From contig JAZBQD010000027.1 of assembly GCA_036583965.1 (NCBI GenBank), positions 6,673,187 through 6,737,186 on the forward strand: 64,000 bases of DNA. Reading direction: 5' to 3'. The position numbers were made by a program, and so were the translations under genes. This stretch comes from Prunella strophiata (taxonomy: Eukaryota; Chordata; Aves; Passeriformes; Prunellidae). Under the pieces are notes generated by a model. That model did no database searches. It saw only the letters and a list, made by a program, of their open reading frames with translations, and was not told the DNA's origin. Every line of letters begins with the position of its first letter. Position 1 is the stretch's first letter. Of the stretch, positions 37,393 through 48,938 are shown piece after piece.

Positions 37393-37398
37393 TTTATT
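37393..37398 (-). terminator. Polyadenylation signal of LTR 3
   Basis: TTTATT on the plus strand gives AATAAA in the LTR sense, at the same relative place as in copies 1 and 2. Confidence 0.7.
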
Positions 37399-37490
37399 GT
37401 TGCTTATCTAACAGATTTTCTCCCTGACCAGCCCAGGTCTGTTCAGCAGGTCAGTCCCAGGCACACTGCCCACCTCTGGGGTGGTGTTGT

Positions 37491-37499
37491 CTTTTCATA
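37491..37499 (-). promoter_or_regulatory. Mutated TATA box of LTR 3
   Basis: In sense this reads TATGAAAAG, as in copy 1. The LTR upstream half is separated from this box by the 306-bp insertion, which should further disturb promoter function. Confidence 0.5.
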
Positions 37500-37618
37500 C
37501 TAAAAACTACCGGTACATTATTTACCATTCTTTTCCAATACTTATCACCCATGTTACAGAGTCTAACTCTACTCTAAACCAATCCAAAAGTGCCACCATC
37601 ACCCAGAAGATGGAGGGC

Positions 37619-37624
37619 CTGAAG
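37619..37624. repeat. Target-site duplication, left copy, of nested LTR 4
   Basis: CTGAAG precedes the insertion and recurs exactly at 37931-37936, inside the outer LTR. Confidence 0.9.
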
Positions 37625-37930
37625 TGTCACTGTGGTGCACAAACGACACAACGCGGACAGCAGCTCTTTGCAAGGTGTGAGAGAGCAAAAAGAGAGAGCT
37701 TTATTGAAATCTGACTCCATTTGTAGTTTTCTGAAATCCCAGTGTCATTGGAGGGTGACAGTGCCACCTCCTCAATGCCACTGGCCAACTCAACAGTCCA
37801 TCAAGTTGCTCTTCCTCCATAGGGGAAGACAAAACAATAAATTATTTACAAAAAAAGTGTGTGAGAAAGTTCTGCACAAGAATGTAAAACATCAGAAGGC
37901 TTTAGAGAAACTTGAAAAATCAGGGTGACA
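37625..37930 (-). mobile_element. Small solo LTR of a second family, nested in LTR 3
   Basis: This 306-bp insertion begins TGTCAC and ends GTGACA, a perfect 6-bp terminal inverted repeat, and is flanked by the duplication CTGAAG. On the minus strand an AATAAAGCTCTCTCTTTTTG stretch (AATAAA at 37700-37705) gives a poly-A signal followed by the pyrimidine-rich U5 start common in avian alpharetrovirus-like and ERVK elements; a GC-rich end with several CpGs follows. Orientation is therefore minus, the same as the host LTR. It shares no visible similarity with the 620-bp family. No clean TATA box is seen. No internal sequence remains, so this too is a solo LTR. Confidence 0.93.
37700..37705 (-). 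terminator. Polyadenylation signal of nested LTR 4
   Basis: In sense AATAAA, followed by GCTCTCTC, a common arrangement at the R/U5 border of avian retroviral LTRs. Confidence 0.75.
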
Positions 37931-40900
37931 CTGAAGAAGAAGAAGAAAGAAGGACAGAACACGCCCAAATTCCTCCATCTTGGCCCCCGAACCCTTATCT
38001 AAAAAACCCTAAAATTCTACATTTTCACACTATGAGAAACTTATTATTACTCTACTTAATTTGTGTGGCTTGTAATTCTTCATATAAAGTTGGTAATCTT
38101 TTCCACGGCTCAGGATCAAAGGCACAGGGGTCTTGGGCTCTGTGCCAAGGTCTCTGAGCCCCCTGCCAGGGGCTGGAGCCATCCAGGACAGCCAGAGGAA
38201 TGTCCTGACTTCTGACATGCCTCCACAGCAGCTTCTGCCTTGTCTCAGGACAGGAGGTGCTCAGAGCTTTCCCCCTGTGCCCAGGGGCCTCTCCATGCTG
38301 CCCCACCTGCCACTGGGGTCAGCACTTCTTATCCAAAAATGCCCTCTTATTTCAGTTTTGACATTCTTGGCTTGTAATTGTTCTGAGATGTCATAATAAT
38401 TATTCACTGCAAAGCTCATACAGGCCTTGCTGGGAAGAAAGAACATCTAACATCTTTATATTTTTCTCTCCAAGCCACAGTGCTTCTCTGACCACCCATT
38501 ATTCTGGGCAAGCATTAGAAGGGAGGCTTTCAAATCCCTGGATTTGCAGAAGCCAGCAGAACCAGGCAGGATCAGCTGCGTGGGGCTGTCACCTTCAGAG
38601 ATATTTCTCTGTACAGTCCTTACCACAACTTCTGAAATAGGGTGGGCAAGATGTGCAGGCAGTGGTGATCAGGCTGATTGCAGCTTGTGCAGATACAAAG
38701 GTTACCCCAGCAGCTATAGGGCTGCAGAGCAGAATGATGTTTCTCATGTCCTTTGCCTTGGGAGAGAACAACCTGTGCCTATAAATAGAATCTGCTGCTT
38801 TTTTCAAACAGTTGAAGATCCCATCCTTTTCAAATTCAGTTTTCTCTGCTTTACCTTGAGGTCAGGATTCAGTCCTGAACAATTTTGAACAGGAAAAGAG
38901 TGTTTTTTGCTCAAGCAATCCAATTTTAAGCTGCTCAGTCTGCAGTTCTTTTCACACATACCCACTCTTCACATGCTCTTGATGATCTGCAAATAAACAA
39001 ACAAAAAAATCAACAGCCACCAGTTGTGAGTTGGCCAGCCCACTCTGTTGGATTGCACTGGAATTGTGTAGGCACAGGGATATTAAAAGAACTGTGTTGA
39101 AAAGGTTTTGTGTATAAGGCTGAACCTCGTACAGAAAACGTATGTGATTGTTATTGCACAGAGCTGGATCACACAATTAGCTGAGACAGAAATAACAGAG
39201 CCTTTAAAAAATTCACTTCAGTCTCATTTACTTTATTCTATGAATCAGAGAGATCCAAGGCCAAATAATGAAAATGGGAAAGAAATAGCTGAGTCCTGTG
39301 ATGAGCACTAGACAGCTCAAATTCCTGTCACCAGACAGAACTCCTCACTGGCTCAGAGGCAAAACAGTAACCTGTAACATGAAGGTTTGAAATTCAAAGA
39401 ACAAATTAGAGGTCAGATCTCAGTTCCTGCTGTGGTCTTGGCTTACCCTTATTGTTTTTGCAAATCTTTTGGGTTCTTCTTACAGCATTATGGCATGAAG
39501 CTTCAGCAAAAATTGCAGCACAGATGTTGATGTGTAGAGGTGAATTCAGATTAGATTTGGACTGGGATCAGAATTCAGACTTTGTGGGGCTGAAATATGT
39601 AAGGGACCTGTGCTGTGGGTTTGGCCTTCTTTGCTCATGAAAGTAATATTTTTGGATTGTAGCTTTCCTGGATAGGCATCCAAATCAATGTGTACATGAA
39701 TGATGTACAAAACAGGAAAGGCAGCTTTTCTAAGGAGCTCCACAGCCACGTTTTGAATGGTGTTGGTGTCAGTAGCTGCCTAGCCAGAATTACAGAAGTG
39801 CCTGGCCACTCTCTTCTGATTTCCACTGAGCTTTTGGAATTTCATGAAGTGTTAGCTGACTTGTTCAGGTTGCTAGAGGACTTCAAAAACAGGCCTTGAC
39901 TTGAGCTGGGAGGGCAAGTCTCACCCATCTGTATTGGGCATAAATCTGTGAGTCAGATCTTTCTGCAAATCTTACGCGTGGGATTTCCTGGGGGAGATCT
40001 CTGCTCAGTGTTTGTGGCAGCTCTGGAGCTGCCTCCCTGCAAGGGAGGGTGAAGCTGGAAGCAGCAGAGTTTAGTGAATGAGTCTCCACTGTGTGGGTCC
40101 CATACAGGCTTGGGGCAAGGTTAACCTTGGAATTGGAATTGCTGGTGCAAATCCTGATGATGAGCAGTGTGTGGGTATCTCTTTAGGAGAGTGATGGTAT
40201 CAACAATCTGATAGAAAATCCCTCAAGAAGGCTGATGCTTGCTGCACTTTGAGGGCAGAGATTCTGAGAAATAAACTTTGTGATCTTTGTGCTTTCCAGC
40301 TGCTCCTTTCCTGTACATGGTGGAAGGCTGGGCAGTTTCTGGTTTTACTGGGGGCCATTCACCTGTCCTTGGGAGCTGTTGCTGATTAATTTGAATGTGG
40401 CTAAGATAGCTGGCAGACTGCTTCCTTTTCTTTTCTATTTCATTTTCTCTGCATTTTCATGGGGTGCAGCATCACTGTAATTCACATATGAATGTTAGTT
40501 TGAATGGTGTTATTGTTGCAAAAAAAAGTTTAAGAGGAGCCCGAGGGTGTAGAATATTATTGAAATGAAAGTTTTTTTGAAACTCATATTTCAGAGCTCA
40601 TTAACTTACACAGTTCTGTGGGGGGTAGGGATCAGTAAATGAACAGTGATTATCTATAATCTCTGTGCTGGTGTCTGCCTTAGCTTCCTGTCTAGCTCTG
40701 TATCTAGATAGAAAACCATTTATATAATTGTACATATGGTACAGAGAGAGGATGAATCTTAGGAAGTCATTGTTTAACACTGGGCAAAAATGCAAGGTCA
40801 AAAGATGACTGCACATGTAATCTTTGACTTGAACTCAAAGTCAAGTCAGAGTGAGAACCAAGAGAGTCAAACCTCATGAGCTGGGTTCCATGGGGAACCA

Positions 40901-41685
40901 GCAAAGTCAATTTTAAGTTCAGAATTCTTCTTTCTTTGGAGGTTAGTTTGGTTCCACAGCTGTTTAAAGAACCCCTAAAGGCTGGATTTTTTTTTTTTTC
41001 TTTTGGATATGTACATTTCCTTCTGCCTTTTCATAGAAGAACTTGGATAATTTTCACTGAAGTTTTCTAGCCTTAGAAAACAGCAACTCTGAAGAGTAAA
41101 GTTTGAGAAAATTGGTTAGATGAAAAACAGGAAAATTTCCTGCTCTTGTTCCAGGAGTAGCTGCTCAGTTTAGCTCTAACTTGTGGTGGACACAGTACAA
41201 GAATATTATACAAAGCCACTGAAGGATACCTAGACAGAGCAGACTGTGACTCTCAACACCATGAGCAGTATCTCAAGTGATTTGTGGCTTTTCTTCAGCT
41301 CTGAAAGTCTGTCTTAGAAAGTGTTCCTGAGTGTAAACTTCATTTTGTAATTTATTAGATATAACCTCCCCTCCAACTCACTGCCTTTATATTATTCTCC
41401 TTTTCCTGCAGTTTTGGTTCCAGCACTCCAAAAGCTATCAGCAGATTTGGGCCTGTGGCTGTGCCACTCTGTGCTCTCCTCTGCTATGCCTCACCTCTCT
41501 TGCTATTCTCTTTTCCCATAAGGCTTTTCCCTCCACTGCTGTTCTGCTTCCTTAACCCAGAATCTCTTCCTCTGATGTTTTGCTCTCCTTTCTCCCTTGG
41601 AATTCATCATCTTCTTGTCCTACAGGACCTCTGCTCCCGTTATTTTACCCTGAAGATTTCCTTGTCCCCACTCCAGCTCCTGGCA

Positions 41686-41701
41686 GGATTAGGGGGCACT
41701 G
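41686..41701 (+). promoter_or_regulatory. Possible CTCF half-match
   Basis: GGATTAGGGGGCACTG fits the 3' half of the CTCF core (AGGGGGCRCTR) well, but the 5' half is poor (GGATT where CCASY is expected). Noted as weak. Confidence 0.2.
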
Positions 41702-42882
41702 TCTGCAAGAGTGACTTCCATCTGCAAGTTTCAGCACTGTGTGCCCAAGGCAGGATGGAAGGGATTGGTTTTTATTTTAAAACACTATTTGGGAGTAATA
41801 AGAATTCCTGATTAAGTTTTTCAAATAAAAACTAAGAGTTGTTGCAGGGATAACCCTAGGGTTTCATAATTTCTCTTTTTTTAGCATACAGTATTTCACA
41901 ATGAAGATATTGGGTCCATTTACACTCCACATTCCCACTTCAAGACTCCCAGAATGTGCAATTCCAGCCAGTCCTGGAGGCATCTGCAGTGCCACAGAGC
42001 ACTCACACTGCTGCAGGAGCCACTGCCAGGGTGGGGAAGGACACAGCAAAGCTGACTTGGGAGATGGGGCTGGGATTTTTCCTTTTTCTCTGACATCCCA
42101 ATGGCAGTGCTGACACAGGCTGTTTCTGCTGATTTCTTGTGGAATTGGGACAATTCATTGCAGACATTGGAGGGTGCAAGGGCTGGCAGAATTTGCTCTC
42201 TTGAGTGTACTGATGTCAGCAGTACCACTGTACATACAAGTGGTACTCAACGTGCTGGTAACTGTGTCTGTCCTCTAACAAAAACAAACTGAACTAGTCC
42301 CTCTCTTTTTCTTGACCCTTTGACCACTCCAGGCTTCCTGTTGTTTTTTTTTTTCTCCCTTCCTTTTTCTCATTTTCTTTCCACTGCTGCTGGAAATGTA
42401 ACAAGAAAATTTCCTTTCTCCAGGTTCGTAGCCAACCCTGGCTCTTTCTATTGCTTTTACTCAGGGCTATCACAACTCTTCACTTTGAATTTTTATTAAA
42501 AATTCTGAAAGTGGGATAGGGAGTTTATACTCCTCATCTAACTTTTGAAAATAAACCAGTTACAGTTCAAAGCCAAGACAGCTGCTGGTAGCTGCCATTC
42601 AGAACTCTGGCTGTCAGTCTGATTTTTAAAATGACTTCTTCCCTCTTCCCCTCCCACTGTAATAGCTTCACATTCCACACTGAACCTCAAAGCTGTGATG
42701 TCACCCAGGGGCTGTATGTATAGCAAGTGCCAACTTAAACATTACTAGGCTTTTAAAACTGAAAAAAAATGAAAAATAAGTTCCTTCTTACTTCTCTGCT
42801 AGTGAGACAGCAACACCAGGGCTAAAAAAGACCTGCCTGTTGTCAAATCAATGCCAAGGATGTGAAAATAGGGCCTCCTGGG

Positions 42883-42919
42883 TTTTTTTTGTTTGTTTGA
42901 CTTCTGTTTGTTTGTTTTG
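42883..42919. repeat. (GTTT)n simple repeat
   Basis: T-rich start followed by GTTT units interrupted once by GACTTCT. Confidence 0.8.
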
Positions 42920-43509
42920 CTCTAGTTTCTGGCCTGCTTAAAAGCAGTGTAATAAATTCAGATCCAGTCTGAGTCAAATGTTGGGCTGATGCCAGCTCAC
43001 CAATTGCTGTAGGATGGGCACTCGGATCTGGGGCTGGGATGGGAAAAACCTCTCCAGCCTTTGTGTACAGTTTGCATGCTTCTGCACATACATAGCAAGT
43101 GCCAAAAATTGCCAAAGGTTACAAGCTCCAGGCTTGCTCTCTTACTGGTGAGCTTAGCAGTGCTGCAGTAGTTTGAATAATCTCCTTGATTAGTTTGCTT
43201 AATAGATTTGGTCAGGAATGCAAGCCTCAGATCAGGCTCAGATTTCCTCAGCCGTGATGTTGGAGGGTGACAGTGATTAAAAGTAATACTGGAAGTTTCC
43301 TTTGAAGTTTTGGTCTGTAGCAGCCTGCAATGCTCCTGACCTTGGGCAGCCCTGAAACTTCCATCTTCACAGGGTCAGCCCCTGCCTAGAGGTAATGGCA
43401 TTGCTCTCCTTGCACATGCAGTGATGAATGAACAGGACTTTGGTGATATTTAAAGCGAGTTTCTCACCCAAGTTCTTGAAGGGAAAAGGGAGTTGCCTTC
43501 CTCTGAGAT

Positions 43510-43560
43510 AGTCTTAGAATGGTTTGAGGTTGGAAGGGACCTTAAAGATTGTCTGATGAA
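43510..43560 (-). mobile_element. CR1 LINE, 3' end scrap
   Basis: The plus strand reads AGTCTTAGAATGGTTTGAGG followed by TTGGAAGGGACCTTAAAGAT, which is the complement of the CR1 3' end. Only the last 50 or so bases remain. The element is heavily truncated, and the terminal ATGATT repeat is degraded. Confidence 0.85.
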
Positions 43561-46355
43561 AGGGTAAATAATATTTTTTATTTGTTTTGTGAGTCCCTGA
43601 AAGTAGCTGCTGCTGCAATTATAAAACCAAATAGTCTTCTTTTGGAGAACTATTAACATTGACAATGACATAGAGAACAAATTCATCAGGAGCCACAGTG
43701 TCAACTTGAGTTTGGTAGTGCAAAACAAACAGAAAACTGAGATGCTCTTTTGGGGAGAGGAAAGAACTGCTGTGGGGAAGGCATTACATTATGGGCACCT
43801 TTTTCTTTTAACAATAACATTTAATAGCCTTTAAAAGAGCATTTTCCCCATTCCCCCAAGTAATTTCTTGGCAGGGAGTTAAGTGAAAGGAAGAAGGTTT
43901 TTTTTCTAAGGGCTTTTATATGATACTAAATAAATCTAGAGACCTTCTGAACAACAAACCCCTCCCCTGTGCTGCCCAGACTGTCTCTTACCACCAGCCC
44001 TGGAGTGGCCTGATGGTGTCTGACTGGTAAGTGCTGAAAGCATTTCCAAGCCACACTGAGGGCTGAGCTCTCTGGCGGATGCCAGATGGAACCGGCATCA
44101 AGTAATTATTATTATTATTTATTAATTATCCACCTCACTAATGTGCAGAGCAATTTAACGCTGTTAAAAGGCACATTATGAGTGGAAAACAGGAGGCCTT
44201 GTCTTGAAGACTGTGTCTATTCTCCAGGGACAGACACTTCCTTCTAAAGAGAGAAGTTTTTCCTAAGTCAAGGCAGAAATTGATGGACTCCTGATCACCC
44301 CAAGAGTCTCTTCTGCTCCCCCACTTTCTGCACTGACCTTACAAGCCCTGCTGTCACATGTGGTGCAGGGATGCTCTGCTGAGTCTGCCCTGTTCTTTTT
44401 TAAATCATGTCCCACATGTACAAGGGTCCCTCACCTGCATTTCTCTCTGGATTCCCTTGGTGCCCTCAGGGGAGCAGGCAGAATTTCTCCCTGAATATGG
44501 AATCTGGTTCTACAGCTGAAAGGAGGTAGTAAATGCCTGAGCTGCAGATCAACATTGTGCATTTTAAGGATCATGTCCAAGGAAAGAAGAAATATAAGCA
44601 GCTGTTCACAGACTGAGGGTGACATTAAGAGAAAAGACCTTTTCTGGCAACCAAAGATAGCATCATCTCACAGGGGTCAAGGGCTAAGATGTGGGTCCTT
44701 TTTCTTTCCTCTGTCATGTTGTGGCTTGTGTAGCTGTGTAATTTGGGATTTCTCATAGTGTGAAGCTTAATATTGTTTGCCTCCAATGTCAGCTTTCCCT
44801 GCAAGCTGAAGTGTTCATGTGAGCATAGAATAAGTTATGGTTATAGGGATGAGGAACAAGCCATGCTGGGAATTGGAAGGAATCAGATCAGAGAAACAAG
44901 TGACAGCAAAAATAGAACCTCTCCTGACCCCTCCTTGCACATTTTTTTCCTGAAAATTTCCACTCTGATGTTTATTCCCCCTGCCCCCACTCAGGCCCTA
45001 TGTGGGCAGGAGTGCAGGTGCTGAGGGATTTGCAAGGTTTGTAGCAGAAGAGCCAATGCTGAGGTTTGAGGAGCTGTTAGCTGCAGCTTTGGGAAACAGG
45101 AGGAAGGAGTCAGAAATAAAGAAATAAATCTACTTATATGCTCAACATCAGTCTTGGTGAGGACAGAGGGTTTTATACCAGAGCCAGGGCTCCCTGACCC
45201 AACTGAGACTGACCCTGAGGTAGTGGGCATTTCTTACTATTTTGGCCTAAACTGTTAGCTTGTCTGAGGGACATTTTTGACTGAGTTTAAAAAATAAACA
45301 ACAGCACCTAATACTATATTCAGCCTGTGAACTGGACTGAATATTGTGCTGACGATCCAGTTCTTGACATTTGCATGCCAAGGAGCTATGTAGTGCAATG
45401 TGATATCTATTATTCATGCTCTCATGTACCTCATTTTCACTCTGTGTGACAGCACTTCTAGGATCAAGGTTCAGCACACTTCAGTGGACCTGGAGGCTTT
45501 ATGGTTCTGATGCCTGGAAGCAAAACAGAAAAGAAACATTTGGGATGTGAGGTGTCTTTTGCCCAATGGGTTTTCTGTGGGTTGTGCCAGTTAAGCAGGT
45601 CTTTGGTCAGCATGCAAATAGGCACTATCTTGGGCTCAAGCATGCACCTTAATTAAAAGGATTCAATTAATGCAGACTAATTTAAGATTCAATTTAAAAA
45701 GACCTTAGTTAAAGCAATGTGGATAGCTGTGTAGACACTTTGATCTTTCTAAACTAGAGTTTTTTAGCTGAGTTTAAGACATTTAGGCCAATGTGAAACA
45801 AGATGCTCACCAATTAGTAACAGGGGCTTAGCTCATCCTGGATAAACTGCTTTAAGTAAATCAGAATAAGCTTGTGGGCAGATAAGGACTAAATAGGTCA
45901 GAGACAACTGGTGTTGACTTAATAGATTTGCATTTCCCTCTGAGTTAGTTTAGAGCTGATGCCCTCACACTGTAGGGTGTCTTTGCTGATAGTGCTGTTT
46001 TTCAGAGGAGCTATAAAGATGAGTTCCTGACCAACTATAAAACCCCACAAAATAATCTTTCCTCTTTATATCTGCTTCTATTTTGAAGTACAATTTATGT
46101 TTGGGATGTCTAAATTTTAACCAGTGAATCTGCCTTGAGCTTGTGGCTCTGATCCCAGGTGCTGATCAACAAGTGCACATGAACACCCTCATCCTCCTTA
46201 GGAGGAGAAAACTGCTTTAAGGGAGGAGCTGTGCTAATTCCATTCTCCATTTCAGTCCTCCTGTAGCAAATGATGCCTCTTTGTCCTGGCTGTGGGGCTG
46301 GCCCCACCCACTGTAATTGCAGAATATACCCAGAAAAGCCTGGACTGGCATTCAC
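43561..46355. other. Noncoding DNA; (ATT)n at 44104-44126
   Basis: No gene is recognised. A short ATT repeat grading into ATTAATTATC lies at 44104-44126. Open frames are at most 92 codons. Confidence 0.5.
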
Positions 46356-46422
46356 TGGGTATCAATACCATGGGTATTGATACATTGCATGGTATTGATA
46401 CATTGCATGGTATTGATACCCA
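46356..46422. repeat. 15-bp inverted repeat enclosing an 18-bp tandem repeat
   Basis: TGGGTATCAATACCA (46356-46370) is the exact reverse complement of TGGTATTGATACCCA (46408-46422). Between them the unit GGTATTGATACATTGCAT occurs twice in tandem (46373-46390, 46391-46408), and its first 11 bases occur a third time at the right arm. The left arm is also complementary to the start of each unit, so several alternative hairpins are possible. The whole is 67 bp. It belongs to no repeat family I recognise. Confidence 0.92.
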
Positions 46423-46635
46423 TGAGCTGGAGATATTTTTGTGGGGTAAGATCACAGTGGGTGACAGAGATTCAAATCACATGTTTTTCATTTTCTTTTT
46501 ATATCAAGTAGCCATTTTGCTGTTCTCTTTTAAGCAGACTCTGGACTGGCTGTTTCAGTGGTGAGACGGACCATGGTGTCACACTGCTGCCCAAATATCA
46601 GCTAATCTGATAGGACTTCTCCAAAGCAATGCTAT

Positions 46636-46778
46636 AGCCTTATCCTCCTTATGTACATGAGAAAATGGAGGCAGAGAGAATCTATATCAGTTGTCTAAAT
46701 CTGTACATGAAGTATTTGTCAGCCAGGGGTGTAAACTTGGATCTGCCAGAGCAGGAGCCCATGACCTGCTTCAGACCA
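46636..46778 (-). mobile_element. MIR SINE, diverged, antisense
   Basis: The plus strand follows the MIR complement in order: TTATCCTCCTTATGTACATG then AGAAAATGGAGGCAGAGAGA (consensus: cattttacagatgaggaaac... and tgaggcacagagag), then a diverged GTCTAAATCTGTACATGAAG part, then TGTAAACTTGGATCTGCCAG (consensus: ttgaacccaggcagtctgnc) and GAGCCCATGACCTGCTTC. It is old, and the call rests on the run of ordered matches rather than any one word. Confidence 0.72.
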
Positions 46779-48920
46779 TTTTATTTCTGTTGAAAAGGTT
46801 ATTTGACATTTGCATTCAGCTTGCAAAATGCTTTGGTTCCTGGCAGACATTAGGCAGAATGTAAAACATTGGGCTGAGATGTAAACAAGAGGAATTGAAA
46901 CCACACACCCAGGACCAAAATGGGCTAATCTGTGTGGGCAAAATTAGATGTTGCAAGCAATCAAAACAAACCCTTGGGTTTTAAAGACACTGACTTTTTA
47001 TGTAAGAGAAGAGCATCCAGGTCTGTAGAGTTTAGACAGATTTGGGCTTACTCCTTTCTGTCATTGTGATCCCTCTACTGTGATTCTTTGTAGAGGACCA
47101 TGAAGATGGAAAGCTACACCCAGAGATCATTTTTAATTAAGAATAGTTGCTGTTATTTAGCATAGTGACATGGGCAGCGTATCAAGGGAATTTCTAACTT
47201 TGTAAGATAGACAGAATTGATGACAAAAGCCTTTCCTGAAAGCTAATTGTTTTGAGTGTATCCAAAGCTTGTGCTTGCTTTGCCTGTGCTGTTAATCAGA
47301 GGGTGGAAGCCAGAGAGGCAGGAAGCCCTGGGTGCAGCATGCAGGGCTCCAGGGGCACACTGCTCTGCCCACACTGGATTTGCTGCAGTTTTGGGCAGGA
47401 ACTGAAACATCCACAAGATTTCACTCTGCTCAGAAGCAGCTGCCATCAATATCCCAGGGTCAAGGGAGCAGTCCCAAGACATGGGCTTGGCCAGATCCCT
47501 TTCCTGTTTGTCCCAGAGTTGTTCCCTGAATGATCCCTGACAACCCCCATTGGGTGCTTCAATAGTGGGGCACCCTGCCTGGCATTTGGTTAATGGGGTG
47601 CCTTTGTGCAGAAGGCAGCATTTCTGTAGTCCCTTTGTTTTGATGATGATTTACAGAGGAGACACTGTTGGGTATTTGTCCTTGTTATGAGTTTTCAGTC
47701 CTACCACAGCCTGAGGTGGGGCTATGGGTTGTTTGTGTCTGATCCCAGTGAACCACTGGGCTTCCACACTGAGATAACTCTTAATTGCAATGGGACTCTC
47801 AATTTTGTCCTGTTTATATCTATTACATTTATTTTTGTACATTAGTTTTAAGTTCTCTGCAAGTCCTGTGTCTTTATCACTGCTTAGGAGGAAAGAATCC
47901 ATATTTATGAATAAGATTATAGAATGTAAAATAATAATAGTAAAAAGCCACAACAGGAAAAATTCTTGTGAGAGTCTGGGCCATGCTGGTAGTCCTGTCA
48001 CAGGATGCAATGGAAATTATTATTTTTTTTTTTTTTTCTTTTTTGGCCTTTCAGTGAGGAGTATTGGAGCATTTCTAGGGATAAAGAAAAAAAAAAGCAT
48101 GTCAATGAGGGGTTAAAAATATTGACTTTTGGTTCTTATAATAGGAAGACTTTCCTTAGTTCTGCAGGCAGGCTCGTATCAACTTTGAATTCAATTTAGG
48201 GATTGAATTTAACATGCGTAACCCACTGGGTTTGAAACTATAAAGGGACTTAAAAATGTACAACAGATAGGACCTTAGAAGTCTAAAGGATCCTTCACAA
48301 GATGAAAAGTATTTCATGTTGTTTGAGATACAGTAGTCTCTGAATTACACTTCAAAAAGCTTAACACATCCTTAAAATACATTCACAAGGGAAGATAATA
48401 ATGTACAGTTTTAAATTTAGGCAGTGCATGTTCACCAATAAAGTTTCATCATCTTGAATAATTTAAGCTAGTGTGGATATTATCATTGAACTTACAGAGA
48501 AAACTGAAAAATGAGGAGACCCCTGCTTAGTGCTGATGACTGTGTAATGCTGTGAATGGTTGTAAATTCTTTGGGGAATCCACTGATGCATTCTTCTTGT
48601 ATATTTATAACAAAACTCTGGTATTAAAGTTTCATTTTCTTCTGTTTTAAACCTAAGCTAAAACAGGAGTATAAAAGCCATTGAGGAATGCAGAAGTATT
48701 ACTAATGTTTCAGAAAATGGAATTATTAACCATAACACAATAATGCTCAAGGCCTGCTAGATGTTGCCTACTGATCAGCCCGCCTTGAAATTATGTTTAT
48801 TTGCTTAAGTGAGTTTTTGGTTTATATTCTGTGAAAACATTTTTTTTTTTTTTTTTTCTCCCCTGTGCATGAACCCAAAATTGCTTAGTCTGTGTCCTTT
48901 TCCCTTGGATGTGATACCAT

Positions 48921-48938
48921 AGCAGCAGCAGCAGCAGC
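48921..48938. repeat. (AGC)6 microsatellite
   Basis: Six perfect AGC units followed by a short CA stretch. It lies in a minus-strand frame giving a cysteine run, which is not coding. Confidence 0.9.

Larger units (their letters stand above)
37281..38217 (-). mobile_element. Solo LTR, ERVK-like, copy 3, split by another LTR
   Basis: This is the third copy of the family at 11389-12012 and 17296-17915. It spans 937 bp, of which 312 bp are a later insertion (306-bp LTR plus one 6-bp duplicate), leaving 625 bp, the same length as its relatives. On the minus strand it starts TGTCAGAAGTC at 38217 and ends CCCTGACA at 37281. The flanks are the perfect duplication TGCCTC. The TATA position reads TATGAAAAG (37491-37499) and the poly-A signal AATAAA is kept (37393-37398). 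The U3 side is somewhat more diverged from the other two copies, so this may be the oldest of the three or a different subfamily. No internal retroviral sequence remains. Confidence 0.94.
38224..43509. other. Noncoding DNA, no gene recognised
   Basis: GC-rich up to about 38320, then ordinary AT-rich DNA. A pyrimidine-rich stretch at about 41370-41660 gives a leucine/phenylalanine-rich 118-codon frame that I do not believe is coding. A GTTT-type repeat lies at 42883-42919. A small hairpin sits at 40825-40848 (TGACTTGA/TCAAGTCA, 8-nt loop). No exon could be supported. Confidence 0.5.

Noticed and set aside
41455..41811. 118-codon frame with a signal-peptide-like start
   Set aside because: The hydrophobic start comes from a CT-rich tract. 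Its length is within chance for that composition and no homology is recognisable.
47651..48010. 119-codon minus-strand frame with a hydrophobic segment
   Set aside because: The hydrophobic part reads through AT-rich DNA; no family resemblance and no conserved-looking start or splice context.
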